A DNA stretch of 64,000 nt from Musa acuminata AAA Group. Its lineage: Eukaryota > Streptophyta > Magnoliopsida > Zingiberales > Musaceae. Position numbers and translations under genes: made by a program. Shown here piece by piece: positions 1-11,500 of this stretch. A model generated the notes under the pieces. It had not been told where the DNA came from. It saw only the letters and a program-made list of their open reading frames with translations, and did not search any database. The stretch's first letter is position 1. Every line of letters starts with the position of its first letter. The DNA lies in contig NC_088349.1 of assembly GCF_036884655.1 (NCBI RefSeq), positions 44,544,501 through 44,608,500 of the forward strand, read 5' to 3'.

Positions 1-1000
1 ATACAAACATGTAACTCATCTGTCAATGAAACTTTTAGACATCCTTATGATGTCAGAAAACTTTATATAGTAGAGTTTTTCTCTAATATAAATTTATCAA
101 TTTCAATAAAAAAGAATATAAACTAATCAATTTCTTCCTCCATTATTACTGGCATAAGCTCTTGTCACCTAATTATGACCAGAAAAAGATAAATCGGTTA
201 GTACATAAGACATCTTTATGATGATTAGTGCATTGTTGTTATTGTGTAGTTAAAAAACACTTGAAAATTACTAACTTCTTTTAAGAAGTATATAAAGCTG
301 TCCAATATTTTGGTCGAGAAAATAATTTCTTATATGATTTATGATTTGGTTGAGAGGAGAAGAACTCGAGTCCTATCGATATTTTGTCATAGCTTATTTG
401 TTGAGCGATGCTCTCCTAGGCACATTTCAATTCTTGTCATCTCCTTTACGCTTTGAGCAAAATACATAGCTGCAAAAGAATGAAATGGGCAAGAGATATG
501 TCGTACCGGCAAGAATTTTTTGTTAGAAGAGTTTTTCAAATAAATCTTAGTGTCATATTTGATTATAATTTTATTTAATTTCCCTATGTGTTACGGTCTA
601 TTTGTATTTGTTTATATATAATGTTCTCTTCTTCTTTTTATCCATCACTTTCATAGCCAAAATCTCACCACTTTCATAGCCAAAAATCTCACCGTTCTCA
701 TAGGAGGAAGTATGAGAGGTAGTTTGATCCGAGAAGAATAGATAGGAGGAAGCCATGACGAGTGAAGACCCCGTGAGGATGATACGGATACATAAAAAGG
801 AAGGGTGGAAGCAGATACATAAAAACGAAGAGGGAAGGGTAGATTTGCTATCAAAAGCACATATTGGGAAAAAGGAAGAGACAAGGGACTCTCTCTCTCT
901 CTCTCTCTCTCTGGATTTTGGTGATGCAAATTATTGGAAAAAATACGTTAAAGCGGAATATTTTTTTTTCCTATATATCAAAATAGGTTCCTCGATAAAT
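1..1000. other. Unassigned AT-rich flank
   Basis: No gene or element is recognised here. The only open frames are short, overlap on opposite strands and show no known domain. Small features seen are a near-perfect direct duplication around 651-692 (a repeated 'catagccaaaa..tctcacc' block), a CT microsatellite, and a 17-bp direct repeat (tatcaaaagcacatatt) at 849-865 and 1004-1020. It could be host intergenic DNA or a very decayed element. Confidence 0.5.
889..912. repeat. (CT)12 microsatellite
   Basis: Twelve uninterrupted CT dinucleotides. It lies between the two copies of a 17-bp direct repeat (849-865 and 1004-1020). Confidence 0.95.
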
Positions 1001-1629
1001 TGTTATCAAAAGCACATATTAATTAGAATAGCATAAATAGTAGAGTAATAAATCAATCACATAGTGAGACCAAATTTTTAACGTGAAAAACCTAATGCGG
1101 GAAAAACTATGGGACCGTAGTCCACCTTAAACTTTCACTATCAATAATAATGATAATAGGTTTACAGTAAATCTTCTCTAGAATAACCAAAGGATCACAA
1201 TAACATCAAAAATATAGATCTTGGCTCAACGTTAACTTATCATCACCAACAAAGATGGATTTCATGAAAAGAGAATTTTAGGTCTCACAGAATGGATATA
1301 GCAGGAAAGTACCTCAGAAAGGGTAAACTGCAGATCAATACCATTAGGATTGTAGAGCTTGCTACAAGGATTCTTCGCATAAAATTTGGGCTAAAACTGA
1401 TAACGTTTAGCCAATGATCGTCAAGCAGAAAACTCAAAAACATATGTTTCTCTCTCCTTTTTCTCTCTTTGTTCTTTTCTCTTGTTGTGCGCTACCACGC
1501 CCTCTTATTGCACGCATGGTCACTCGCTCTCAAATGCATACCTCTCTTTTTTCCTTTTTTTTCTTTTTAATTATTGATTTGAGCTCAAAGGCCCAATTGT
1601 CCAAGCCCACATATGAGCTGGACCCAATA
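1001..1629 (-). repeat. D1 3' LTR (left edge uncertain)
   Basis: This is minus-strand sequence directly beyond the D1 polypurine tract. It contains the block 'aacgtgaaaaacctaatgcgggaaaaac' type seen in Tork-lineage LTRs, at 1081-1108. The right edge is fixed by the polypurine tract at about 1630. The left edge is a guess, because no second LTR copy is present for comparison. Confidence 0.45.
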
Positions 1630-1652
1630 ATTCTCCCCCTCCAGCTCATATG
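1610..1652 (-). other. D1 polypurine tract inside a 13-bp inverted repeat
   Basis: On the minus strand a purine run of the GGAGGGGGAGAA type (plus-strand ttctccccctcc, 1631-1642) abuts the LTR. It primes plus-strand DNA synthesis. It is framed by a perfect 13-bp inverted repeat, catatgagctgga at 1610-1622 and tccagctcatatg at 1640-1652, so the LTR/PPT border can fold into a hairpin. Confidence 0.7.
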
Positions 1653-1662
1653 GTAGGCTGTA

Positions 1663-4271
1663 CTAAGCTCACTCTTTACCTACATGCTGCAAGCTTTTCC
1701 TTAGGCAAAGATTTTATCAACATATATGATCCATTCTTATTAGTATGCACATTTTCCAACTGTAATTCTTTCATCTCAAGCACATCACAAATCCAGTGAT
1801 ATCTCACATTAATATGCTTAGATCTAGAATGGTATGTTGAATTCTTGGATAGATGAATGGTACTCTGACTATCATAGTAAATAGTATATTCTTCCTGTTT
1901 CAAGCCTAATTCTTATAGAAATTTTTTCATCCATAAAGTTTCCTTGCAAGCTTCAGTAATTGCTATGTATTCTGCTTTTGTGGTTGATAGAGCAACATAT
2001 TCTGTAACTTAGACTGCCAAGAGACTGCTCCCCTTGCAAATGTGATCAAGAATCCCGAAGTGGACTTCTTGGAATCAGTATCACCTGCCATGTCTGCATT
2101 TGTGTACCCTTCTATCACAAGTTCATCATTGCTAAAATATAAACACAACTTGGAAGTACCTCTTAGATATCTTTATATCCATTTCACTACTACCTAATAT
2201 TTCTTACCATAATTAGAGAGAAATCGACAAACAACTCCAACTGCATGAGTTATATCTGGCCTAGTATAAATCATAGCATACATCAAACTGCCTAATGTAG
2301 ATGAGTAAGACACTCTAGATATTTCTTCTTTTTATTTCTCACTTATAGGATATTATTTTGAACTAAGCTTGAAATGACTTGCAAGTAAAGAACAAACTGC
2401 TTTGACTTTACTCATATTGAATCTTTCAAGAACCTTTTCAATATAAGTCTCTTGAGATAGCCAAATCTTTTTTTTCTTCCTATCACGAAGAATCTTCATA
2501 CCAAGTATTTGTTTCACCGATCCCAAGTCTTTCACGGCAAAAGACTTACTTAGCACTTTTTTCAAGTTTTTCAATTTTACCAACATTATGGCTAATAATC
2601 AGCATATCATCAACATATAGCAGGAGAATAATGAAATCATCATCTGAAAATTTCTTTATAAATACAAAATGATCAGTTGTGGTTCTATTATACCCTTGGC
2701 TCATCATAAAGGAATCAAACTTCTTGTACCACTGTCTAAGTACATGTTTGAGTCAATATAAGCTTTTCCTAAACTTGAATATCAGATTTTCTTTTCTCTT
2801 GACTTTGAAACCTTTTGGTTGCTCCATATAAATTTCTTCTTCTAAGTCACCATGAAGAAATGCTATTTTCACATCAAGTTGCTCAACTTCTAAACTCAAG
2901 CGGGCGGCCAAACCAAGAACAACTCAGATAGAGGACATTTTCATCACAAGAGAAAATATTTCTTCAAAGTCAATACCTTTCTTTTGATTGAATCTTTTCG
3001 CAACTAGTCGTACCTTGTATCTTTGTTGTGAGCTATTATTTTTAGTCTTCAATTTATAAACTCATTTATTCTTGAGAGTTTTCTTCTCTTTAGACAACTT
3101 TACTAAGTCATAGGTGTGGTTCTCAAGCAAGGATTTCATCTTTTCTTGCATAGCTTTAACCCACTCATTCTTATGCTCATATAGAATAGCTTCTTAGTAA
3201 GTTTCTAGCTCTCCCCCGTCAGTAAGCATAACATACTCATGTGGAGGATATATGATAGATGGCTATCGCTCTCTTGTGAATCTTCTCAATGGAATCTCAA
3301 CTAGTAGTAGAGGTGCTTGTTCAGTTGGTTCAACATCATCAATTGTAGAAGTATCATTACTGACATTCTCACCACGATCTTCTTGTTCATCTCCCCCATG
3401 ATCATCATGAACTATAGGTAAAGGAACTAAACTCAAACTCCAAGGAAAATAAATAGAGGTTTTGGCTTTTCAATATTATCACCATCATCAAACAACTAGT
3501 CTTCAAGAAACACAACATCTCTACTTCTAATAAGCTTCTTATTCATTAGATCCCATAATCTGTATCCAAACTCTTCATGACCATATCCCAAGAAGATACA
3601 TGTTTTTGCCTTATCATCAAGTTTGGACCTCTCATCTTTGGGAATATGAACAAATGCTTTACACCCAAAGACTCAAGTGATTATAAGATATATTTTTTCC
3701 TTTTAATACTCTCTCTAGAACATCACCTTTCAAAGGAATTGATGGAAAAAGATTTATCAGGTCAATTGTAGTTCTCATAGCCTCCCCCAAAATGACTTAG
3801 GTAACTTAGCATGGGAAAACATACACCTAATCCTTTCTTCAATGGTTCTGTTCATCCTTTCTGCCACATCATTCTGCTGAGAAGTTTTAGGGACTATTTT
3901 CTGAAGTTTGATACCATGGAACGTGTAATAATTATCAAAAGGACCCCTGTACTCGCCATCAAACACACTTTAGCTTTCTGCCAGTTTCTCTTTCAATACT
4001 AACATGAAACTCTTCGAAAACATCGAATACCTAGTCTTTAGATTTCAAAGCAAAAGCCTATATTTTTCTAAAATAATCATCAATAAAAGTAACAAAATAA
4101 AGAGCACCTCCAACAGTTCTAGTTTGCATTGTATAGACATCAGTATGAATCAAATCAATAATATCTAATTTTCTAGATGATGGATATGTATGAAATGCAA
4201 CTCTACGTGTTTTTCCAACTAAGCAATGATCACAAGATTTAAGAGACGTACCTTGCAACTCTAGTAAAAAA
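1663..4271 (-). pseudogene. D1 pol: integrase, reverse transcriptase, RNase H (broken)
   Basis: Successive minus-strand fragments give the 3' two thirds of a copia pol. At 4260-4058 there is a GAG-pre-integrase zinc region and integrase start (SCDHCLVGK, then DLIHTDV and FVTFIDDY). At 3966-3775 there is the integrase end with KTSQQNDVAERMNRTIEERIR, which holds the catalytic glutamate. RT text lies at about 3100-2353 (LGMKILRDRKKKKIWLSQETYIEKVLERFNMSK). RNase H lies at 2148-1676 (YTNADMAGDTDSKKSTSGF, YDSQSTIHLSKNS). Frames change repeatedly and contain stops, so no functional product is possible. It was one reading unit with 24840-23850 before A3 inserted. Confidence 0.75.
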
Positions 4272-4390
4272 TATTGGGAAATCTTAGGGGTGACATCACA
4301 TGTACAGTGAAAGAACAAAAAATAAAATCCCCTATTTCTAAAGAGATATTCATCGTCGTACGAAAATTGGTGCACAAAAATCCATGAAAC
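4272..4390 (-). repeat. A3 3' LTR, part 1 (left of A1)
   Basis: First 119 bp of the reverse-oriented Angela LTR. It ends with gaaac, the 5-bp target duplicated when A1 inserted, and continues at 13163. Confidence 0.85.
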
Positions 4391-5884
4391 TGCTAGTCAT
4401 AAGTGCCCAGCAAGCCAATCACGTGAGTGATGGCACGTGTGACTTGATACAGAATCTTTTTGCTTATTATATTTTTGGCGTATATCACTTTATAACTATT
4501 GCATAAATGCATATGTATTGTGATGTCCTTGGATTTGTGCAATGGGAATCGGATCGTGATGAGATCACGATAATGAGATCGATTCACCTTTAAACACATA
4601 TCCTAAATAATCCCGGTCATAGGTTACTCGAGAGGGACATCGTGATAACCGGATAGACTGGTGTGCTGTATACCCATCCATATGATGGATGCAGCTGGTC
4701 TCATAGCTGCTCGTGTAGGGACACTAGGGATACAGTACAGGTGCTCATTGGAGAATGAGTTCACTGATTGATCCGCTTACGGAATGCTGGATGGTTGATG
4801 ATGCCTTATTGTCAGACAACGATTCCGTAGTCCTAGTGGTGTATCTGGTTCTTAGACTTGAGACACCAAGGATGTCCTGTATGAGTGCTCCACTCTTTGA
4901 TACCAGACTTATAGGTTTGGCTACTCCCAAATCTAGTACAGCTGGTCATTGGGAGTGGTAGTCGACCTTACGAGGGCTATTGAGTGTCGTTAGAGGATCA
5001 TCCACTCTCGGTATCATGAGAGGAATATCCCATGTGTTCTTGCTCAGACAAATCCCTGGCCAGGGTCATTCGGGTTGAGAGAGAAAGAGTTCTCCGGGAG
5101 AATCCGATTAGAGCGAGACTCGAGTAGAAACCGTATGGGTCTGACAGCACCATGCTCGATATACGGTCTTTGGGATATTAGATGGATGAGGGACTATAGG
5201 TACATGGTAACTGAGGACAGACAGGTCCAATGGATTGGATTCCCCTGTATCGTCTGGGGACTACGGCGTAGTGGCCTAGTACTTCCGTAGTCGATGAGTC
5301 GAGTGAATTATTACAGAGATAATAATTCACTTAGTTAGAAGGAGTTCTGACAGGTATGACTCACGGCCAGCTCGATATTGGGCCTAGAGGGTCACACACA
5401 TATGGTAGGCATTGCGATGAGTAGAGGTTCGGATATGAGATATCCGACGGAGCCCTTGTCTTATTGGATGCAGATCCAATACCCACTAGGGAAAGGACCC
5501 ATTAGGGTTTTGACACGGGATCTCTATAAATAGGAGGGATTCACAGCCTCATAGGCTAGAGTCTTTGCTTGCCCTTCCTATTCTCCTCTCCCTCTCCACC
5601 TCAGAGTAGGCCTAGAGTTTTGAGGAGCGTCGTCGCAACCCTGCTGTGTGGATCACCGCTAGAGAGGAGGACGCTTGACCTCCTTCACCCTCTCCTGAGG
5701 ATCTGCAAGGAAACAGGGATATACGATCTCCCTAGGTAACACAATCTCTATACGCAGTTTTGTGTTTTGCGGATTTTGCGCACCAATCTTCGCACGACGA
5801 CGAACATCTTTTTGGGAATCGGGGATTTTTGTTTTCTTGTTCTTCCGCTGCGCATATGATGTCGCCCCCCATGATTTCCCAACA
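4391..5884 (+). repeat. A1 5' LTR (1494 bp)
   Basis: It matches 11669-13162 at a constant offset of 7278 bp. It begins TG and ends CA. A TATA box lies at 5525-5532, about 360 bp before the LTR end, so transcription should start near 5555. Compared with the LTRs of A2 and A3 it lacks a block of about 108 bp near 5465, between two short 'ccaata' type repeats. Short open frames inside it (for example 4755-4961 and 5075-5290) recur in the other copies only because the LTR is repeated and have no known domain. Confidence 0.95.
5525..5532 (+). promoter_or_regulatory. TATA box of A1 5' LTR
   Basis: Sequence tataaata within 'tctctataaataggaggg'. The same box sits at 12803-12810 in the 3' LTR, and its reverse complement is kept in the A2 and A3 LTRs. 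This is the expected RNA polymerase II core promoter of the element. Confidence 0.8.
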
Positions 5885-5885
5885 G

Positions 5886-5898
5886 TGGTATCAGAGCC
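5886..5898 (+). other. A1 primer binding site
   Basis: tggtatcagagcc, one base after the LTR. It is complementary to the 3' end of plant initiator methionine tRNA, the usual minus-strand primer of copia elements. Confidence 0.9.
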
Positions 5899-5939
5899 AG
5901 GTTGTTCGTGCGAATGATTGGTTTTTGAACTGCGTGTGT

Positions 5940-7262
5940 TGTGTTTAGGAAGAATATTGACGTCAAAATCGTTGACGCAAAAGCAAGGAAGGGCAGCAAC
6001 AGTTGCTGCCCTCGATCTACATGCCTGCAGCCAGCCGCAGCCGCAGCCAGGCAGCACAGCGCCGGCGCATGCGCAAGCGCTGTGCCTGCAGTAGCCGGCC
6101 GGCGATCTGCTTGCAGCAGGCTTGCGGCCGGCGGGGCTGGGAGCCCGCTCGGTAGAAGCGCCTGCGGCCACTGAGCCCGCGGGCAGAGGCGCCGCGGGGC
6201 AGCAGCGCGGGCTGAGGCACCGTAGGGCAGCGGCGCCTGTGGCCGCTGCTCCCACGGGCAAAAACCCCGCAGGGGCGGCCGCCAGCGAGACAGCACCACC
6301 TGCGGGCGCTGACTCGCGGGCAGATCCGCCCGCGAAGGCGGCGGCGCCCGCGGGGGCGCCCACCTGCAGCGGCAGCGACCCCAGCGGGCGTACCACCTGC
6401 AGGCGAGGGCAGTGCCCTCGCCCTCGCCGCACAGGCCGCCGCCAGCAGGGTGGCGGCGGCGGCGGCGCAGCAGCGAAAAGGGGAAAGGGTATTAGGGTTT
6501 TCTGCGCAAAAGACAGTTTTGCCCCTCGGAATTTGAGAAATTCCAGTTTTTGTCTTTTGTCCAAATTACGAAAATACCCTTAGGAATTGAGAAATTCCCT
6601 ATATATCCCTGATTTCAGAAAATATTAATTAATTAAAAGGTTTAGTTGATTATTATTTTTATTATCTAGTAGTCCTACATAATGACGATTATTTATACAT
6701 GTGATGTATGATGAGTGGACGGATGATCATGGACCGTGTGATGTGTGTACTTGTGATTATTATTATTGAGGTCTGCGAACCTCCATTATATTTCTCGTTT
6801 ATTGTCGGGCCTGCGTGCCTATGATTAAGTTGTAATCACATGAGGAGGCACAGCGGGAGCGTGGAAGCCATAGCGGGACCCACGAGACGGACGATCGTGA
6901 TGCATGAAGATGCATCAAGATGTCGACGGAACCAACGAGGACGAGATGGACGATCACAAGGTATGGAGATGCACCGTTGCACACATAGATCTTGATGTGA
7001 GTGATTAGGCCTACTGGCTCGGGCCTAATCATATTAGGTTGTGGTCCATGATCATCTGGTGTGATTGCTTATACACATACTAGATATGTATATATATTTG
7101 CATGCGATGTAGATATATATTAAATATGTACATGTGTGACATGTCATAATAGGAGACCAAATCATAGAAACATCTCTCGATAATATTAAGTCGGTAAACG
7201 TGAGGCAATTAGATTGACCCACGTGGCCTTCCATCGTTATGAGTAGGAACCGAATCCCGGTG
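5940..7262 (+). other. A1 leader, GC-rich then AT-rich non-coding
   Basis: From about 5985 to 6480 the leader is extremely GC-rich with many cgcccgcgg, gcggcgcc and gcagcc runs. From 6580 it turns AT-rich. Long open frames on both strands (up to 301 codons at 5659-6564, minus) arise because GC-rich DNA has few stops. They run across the LTR border and are not kept as frames in A2 or A3, so I do not call a gene. The equivalent GC-rich block is present at about 21783-22160 in A3 and 48110-48382 in A2. Confidence 0.7.
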
Positions 7263-7575
7263 TAGGTTGAGTTGGTCGAGTCCCTCGAGACTCACCTATA
7301 TCGCGATTCGCTATCTTGCTTACGACATAGAGATGTCACCGGTGACCTGAGGGCATTATATGCTTGGTCGAGTCCCTCGAGGGTATATCATCAAATCAGA
7401 CTCATCTTGTAACGAAGGTGTTGACTTAACCGAGCATCATGGTTGGTCGAGTCCCTCGAGGCCATGGTGATTCGGAGGCCGAACAGGATGGGAATCACAA
7501 GGAGTTGTGATCGGCAAGAGTTGTCTACCTTTTAGGCTTAGTGTGATTGGTCGAGTCCCTCGAGGTTACACTAAG
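7263..7575 (+). promoter_or_regulatory. A1 leader array of four stem-loops with a constant apex
   Basis: The 18-mer ttggtcgagtccctcgag occurs four times without change (7272-7289, 7364-7381, 7443-7460, 7547-7564). Each copy is flanked by arms complementary to each other but different from the other three pairs. H1 pairs taggttgagt with actcaccta. H2 pairs attatatgc with gtatatcat. H3 pairs ccgagcatcatgg with ccatggtgattcgg. H4 pairs cttagtgtga with ttacactaag, ten uninterrupted pairs counting G-U. The apex holds its own small stem, tcgag/ctcga, around a 3-base loop. The array ends about 185 bp before the gag start. A structured RNA signal is inferred. The function is unknown. Confidence 0.8.
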
Positions 7576-7760
7576 ACGCTGATTGGATCCTGATCCCCAC
7601 TAGAAGTCTGCCGGAGACTTCCGTTTCACGTGCTGAGGGTGTCGCGTGACTCGTTAGTAAAATAGTGGGAGCATATTAAGATAGAAGTCCATATCTTGAT
7701 AGTTTATTTCTTGCAAAATCTGTATGTTATTCATTTTTGCTACATCTTTATTTTCAGAAA

Positions 7761-8492
7761 ATGTCACTTTCAAATCCCTTACGTGGCATACTTGATGTCA
7801 ACCGCCTCACTGGTCCAAATTATACGGATTGGCTCCGTAACTTGAGAATTGTTCTTACAGCGGAGAAAATCGTGTACGTCCTTGATACAGTGATGCCTAC
7901 GCCCGAAGAAGGGGCAAGCGAGGATGAGATCGCTCGCTACGTGAAGTACATTGATGACTCCACTCTTGCTCAGTGCTATATGTTGGGCTCTATGACTCCA
8001 GAGTTACAGAGACAACATGAAAAGATGGATGCCAGATCCATTCTCCTACATGTCCGTAAATTGTTTGAGGAACAGGGAAGGACTCAACGATATGAGATAT
8101 CCAAGAGCCTTTTCCGCGCTAGGATGACTGAGGGGACACCGGTTCAGAACCATGTCCTAAAGATGATTGAGTGGATAGAGAAACTCACAGGTCTAGGAAT
8201 GGTCCTAGAGGATAACTTGTGTGTGGACATTGTGCTTCAGTCCCTACCAGATTCCTTTTCACAGTTCATAATGAACTTTAATATGAACAAGCTTGAGGTG
8301 ACTCTCCCAGAGCTCCTCAATATGTTGAGGGAGGCAGAGAGTACTATTAAGAAAGAGAAGCCAGTTCTCTACACTGGTGAGACCAGAAAGAAAAGGAAAG
8401 CAGAAAGGTCCCTTAAGAAGGGAAAGGGCAAGGGCAAACAAGGTAAAGCAAAGGTTGCTAAGAAAGACCCAACAAAGGACAAAGGCCAGTGA
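7761..8492 (+). CDS. gag: A1 Gag (capsid/nucleocapsid part), cut at a stop in the zinc knuckle
   Basis: Gag forms the cytoplasmic virus-like particle that packages element RNA. Translation from ATG 7761 gives [18 protein letters not shown]. The start is preceded by a pyrimidine-rich tract ending in cag. The text [13 protein letters not shown] and the following 200 residues are a UBN2-type copia Gag of Angela elements, ending in a lysine-rich basic tail (about residues 205-243). An in-frame TGA at 8490-8492 replaces the first cysteine codon of the CCHC zinc knuckle. The remaining knuckle [13 protein letters not shown] follows directly in the same frame, and the copy in A2 has TGC there. As it stands the product is a knuckle-less Gag of 243 residues, and pol would need readthrough. 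Confidence 0.85.
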   Translation: MSLSNPLRGILDVNRLTGPNYTDWLRNLRIVLTAEKIVYVLDTVMPTPEEGASEDEIARYVKYIDDSTLAQCYMLGSMTPELQRQHEKMDARSILLHVRKLFEEQGRTQRYEISKSLFRARMTEGTPVQNHVLKMIEWIEKLTGLGMVLEDNLCVDIVLQSLPDSFSQFIMNFNMNKLEVTLPELLNMLREAESTIKKEKPVLYTGETRKKRKAERSLKKGKGKGKQGKAKVAKKDPTKDKGQ

Positions 8493-8588
8493 TTCCACTG
8501 TGGTAAAGATGGGCACTGGAAGAGAAACTGCAAAGAGTACCTTGCAGAAAGGGCGAAACAAAAGCTTGATGAAGCTTCAGGTACATTC

Positions 8589-11500
8589 ATGATCGGTCTC
8601 CATTTGTCAGACTCTTATGATAACACATGGGTATTAGATACCGGTAGTGCTTATCATATATGTAATTCGTTGCAGGTTCTGGCAAGGCCTAGGAGACTAG
8701 AGAGAGGCGAGATGGACCTCAAGATGGGTAATGGAGCAAAAGTTGCTGTATTAGATGTTGGCGAGGTCGCCCTACATCTGCCTAGTGGAGCTTTTATTGC
8801 ATTAGATGCATGTTATTTTGTTCCTTCTATTATCAAAAACATTATCTCCATTTCATGTTTAACAGTTAGTGGATATAAATTTGTTTTTGAGAACAATGGT
8901 TGTTCGATATTATTAGATGATAAGATCATCACGAAAGGAACATTGCATAATAGTTTATTTATGTTAGACACCACTCCACATATCATGAATGTAAATATGT
9001 CCAAAAGGAAACGAGATGAGTTGAACAGTGCATACCTGTGGCATTGTAGGCTAGGTCACATCCATGAAAGAAGGATTCAAAAGTTGCTAAATGATGGATA
9101 TCTAGATCCATTCGACTATGTGTCATATGCAACTTGTGAGCCTTGCATTCGTGGAAAACTGACCAACTCTCCATTTAGTGGAACTGGAGAGAGAGCCACT
9201 GAGTTGTTGGAACTCATACATAGTGATGTATGTGGACCCATGTCAACTCATGCCATTGGAGGTTACTCCTACTTCATTACATTTACTGATGATTTCTCAA
9301 GGTATGGATATGTGTACTTAATGAAGTACAAGTCCGAGGCCTTTGAGAAATTCAGAGAGTATAAGAATGAGGTGGAAAACCAGACTGGAAAGAGTATCAA
9401 AACTCTTCGATCAGATCGAGGAGGTGAGTACTTAAGTACAGAGTTTACTCACTTCCTCAAGGACCATGGGATATTATCCCAATGGACACCTCCTTATACA
9501 CCTCAGCTCAATGGTGTCTCTGAAAGGAGAAATCGTACATTATTAGATATGGTACGGTCCATGATGAGTTTCGCTAACCTACCCATCTCATTCTGGGGAT
9601 ATGCCCTAGAAACCGCAGCTTACCTTCTGAACAGAGTTCCAACTAAGTCGGTGGTGTCTACACCATATGAGATATGGAAAGGGAAGAAGCCTGATCTTAA
9701 AGTAGTTAAGATTTGGGGCTGCTCTGCCCATGTTAAAAGACACAACCCCGATAAGTTAGAATCAAGGACAGGGCGATGTAAATTTGTGGGATACCCCAAG
9801 GAAACTTGTGGGTATTACTTCTATCATCTCGAGGACCAAAAGGTCTTTGTAGCTAAGAGAGCAGTGTTCCTTGAGAAGGAACACATTCTTGACGGAGACA
9901 GTGGGAGAATGATAGAATTGAGCGAGGTTGGAGAACCAAGCTCAAGCACCACTCTACAGCCCGAGTCTGTTCAGGTATCTAATACACAAGTTTCAACTTT
10001 ACGCAGGTCTGATAGAGTATCCCATCCTCCTGAGAGATATGTGGGACATATTAGAGCAGAGGATGTAGAGGATATTGATCCTCAGACCTACGAGGAGGCT
10101 ATTATGAGTATAGACTCCGGGAAGTGGAAAGAAGCCATGAATTCTGAGATGGATTCTATGTACTCAAATAAGGTTTGGAACCTAGTTGATGCACCCGAAG
10201 GTATTGTACCCATCGGTTGCAAGTGGATCTTTAAGAAAAAGATCGGAGTAGATGGAAAGGTAGAGACCTATAAAGCAAGGCTAGTGGCTAAGGGGTATCG
10301 TCAAAGGCAAGGTGTTGACTACGACGAAACTTTCTCACCCGTAGCAATGCTAAAATCCATCAGAATTCTATTGGCTATTGCAGCACACTATGATTATGAG
10401 ATCTGGCAGATGGATGTGAAAACCGCATTCCTCAACGGGAACCTGGAGGAGGAGGTGTATATGATGCAACCTGAGGGATTCGTGTCCAAGAACTGCCCAG
10501 ATAAGGTGTGTAGGTTGCTTAGATCCATTTATGGACTAAAGCAAGCTTCCCGAAGTTGGAACATAAGATTTGATGAGGCAATCAGATCTTATGACTTCGT
10601 TAAGAACGAAGATGAGCCTTGTGTATACAGAAAGGTAAGTGGGAGCGCTATTAGCTTTTTGGTGTTATATGTGGATGACATCCTCATCATTGGGAATGAC
10701 ATAGGAATGCTATCTACAATAAAGGCTTGGTTATCTAGACACTTCTCCATGAAGGACTTAGGAGAAGCATCTTATATCTTGGGGATTAGAATCTATAGAG
10801 ATAGATCCAAAAGGATGCTTGGCTTGTCCCAGTCCAGGTACATAGAAACTATTGTCAAAAGGTTTGGCATGGAAAATTCCAAAAGAGGTCTCATACCGAT
10901 GAGACATGGGATATCGCTTTCTACGAGTATGTCCCCAAAGACTCCAGAAGAAAGGGCGAACATGGATATGATACCTTATGCCTCAGCAATAGGGTCTATC
11001 ATGTATGCCATGCTATGTACTAGGCCTGATATAGCGCATGCTCTGAGTGTCACGAGCAGGTATCAGGCGGATCCAGGCTTGGAGCACTGGAAAGCAGTAA
11101 AGTGTATCCTTAAGTACTTGAGAAGGACTAAGGATCTTTTACTAGTATATGGAGGTAATAGCCTTAAGGTTGAAGGCTACACTGACTCAAGTTTTCAGTC
11201 TGATGTCGATGATAGCAAGTCGAATTCAGGGTATGTGTACACCTTGAATGGAGGAGCAGTGTGCTGGAAGAGTTCCAAGCAAGATACCACTGCTGACTCG
11301 ACCACAGAGGCGGAGTACATTGCTGCATCAGATGCAGCAAAGGAGGGAGTCTGGTTGAAGAAGTTCATCATAGATTTGGGAGTCGTGCCGGATAGTGAGG
11401 AGCCGATTTCCCTATATTGCGACAACAACGGGGCAATTGCTCAAGCGAAGGAACCTAGGTCTCATCAGAAATCTAAGTATGTTCTGAGGAGGTTCCACCT

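Noticed and set aside
360..540. Possible remnant of a host exon in the left flank
   Set aside because: Reading both strands gives only short open stretches with no domain I can name.
849..1020. The 17-bp direct repeat as a target duplication around a small insertion
   Set aside because: Too long for an LTR element, and the 138 bp between the copies has no terminal repeats. More likely a local duplication.
4755..5290. Small open frames recurring at 12033, 12353, 43090, 54100 and 23254
   Set aside because: They recur only because the LTR is repeated. They have no known domain, and their frames are not protected from change.
5659..6583. Long overlapping open frames on both strands (up to 301 codons) in the GC-rich leader of A1
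   Set aside because: They come from very GC-rich DNA with few stops, cross the LTR border, differ between A1, A2 and A3 and show no domain.
7272..7564. The constant 18-mer as a tRNA-like Pol III B box (ggtcgagtccc resembles GGTTCGANTCC)
   Set aside because: One T of the core is missing in all copies, no A box is seen upstream, and the flanking arms do not form a tRNA or SINE.
7272..7564. Possible CRISPR array (repeats with regular spacing)
   Set aside because: Plant DNA, only four repeats, spacers are partly complementary to each other, and there are no cas genes.
7725..7763. Intron acceptor (tttattttcag) just before the gag ATG of A1
   Set aside because: A plausible acceptor, but no clear donor was identified in the leader and the ATG is usable without splicing.
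8490..8492. Programmed stop readthrough between gag and pol in A1
   Set aside because: The sister copy A2 has a cysteine codon at this place and the stop destroys the zinc knuckle, so a point mutation is simpler.
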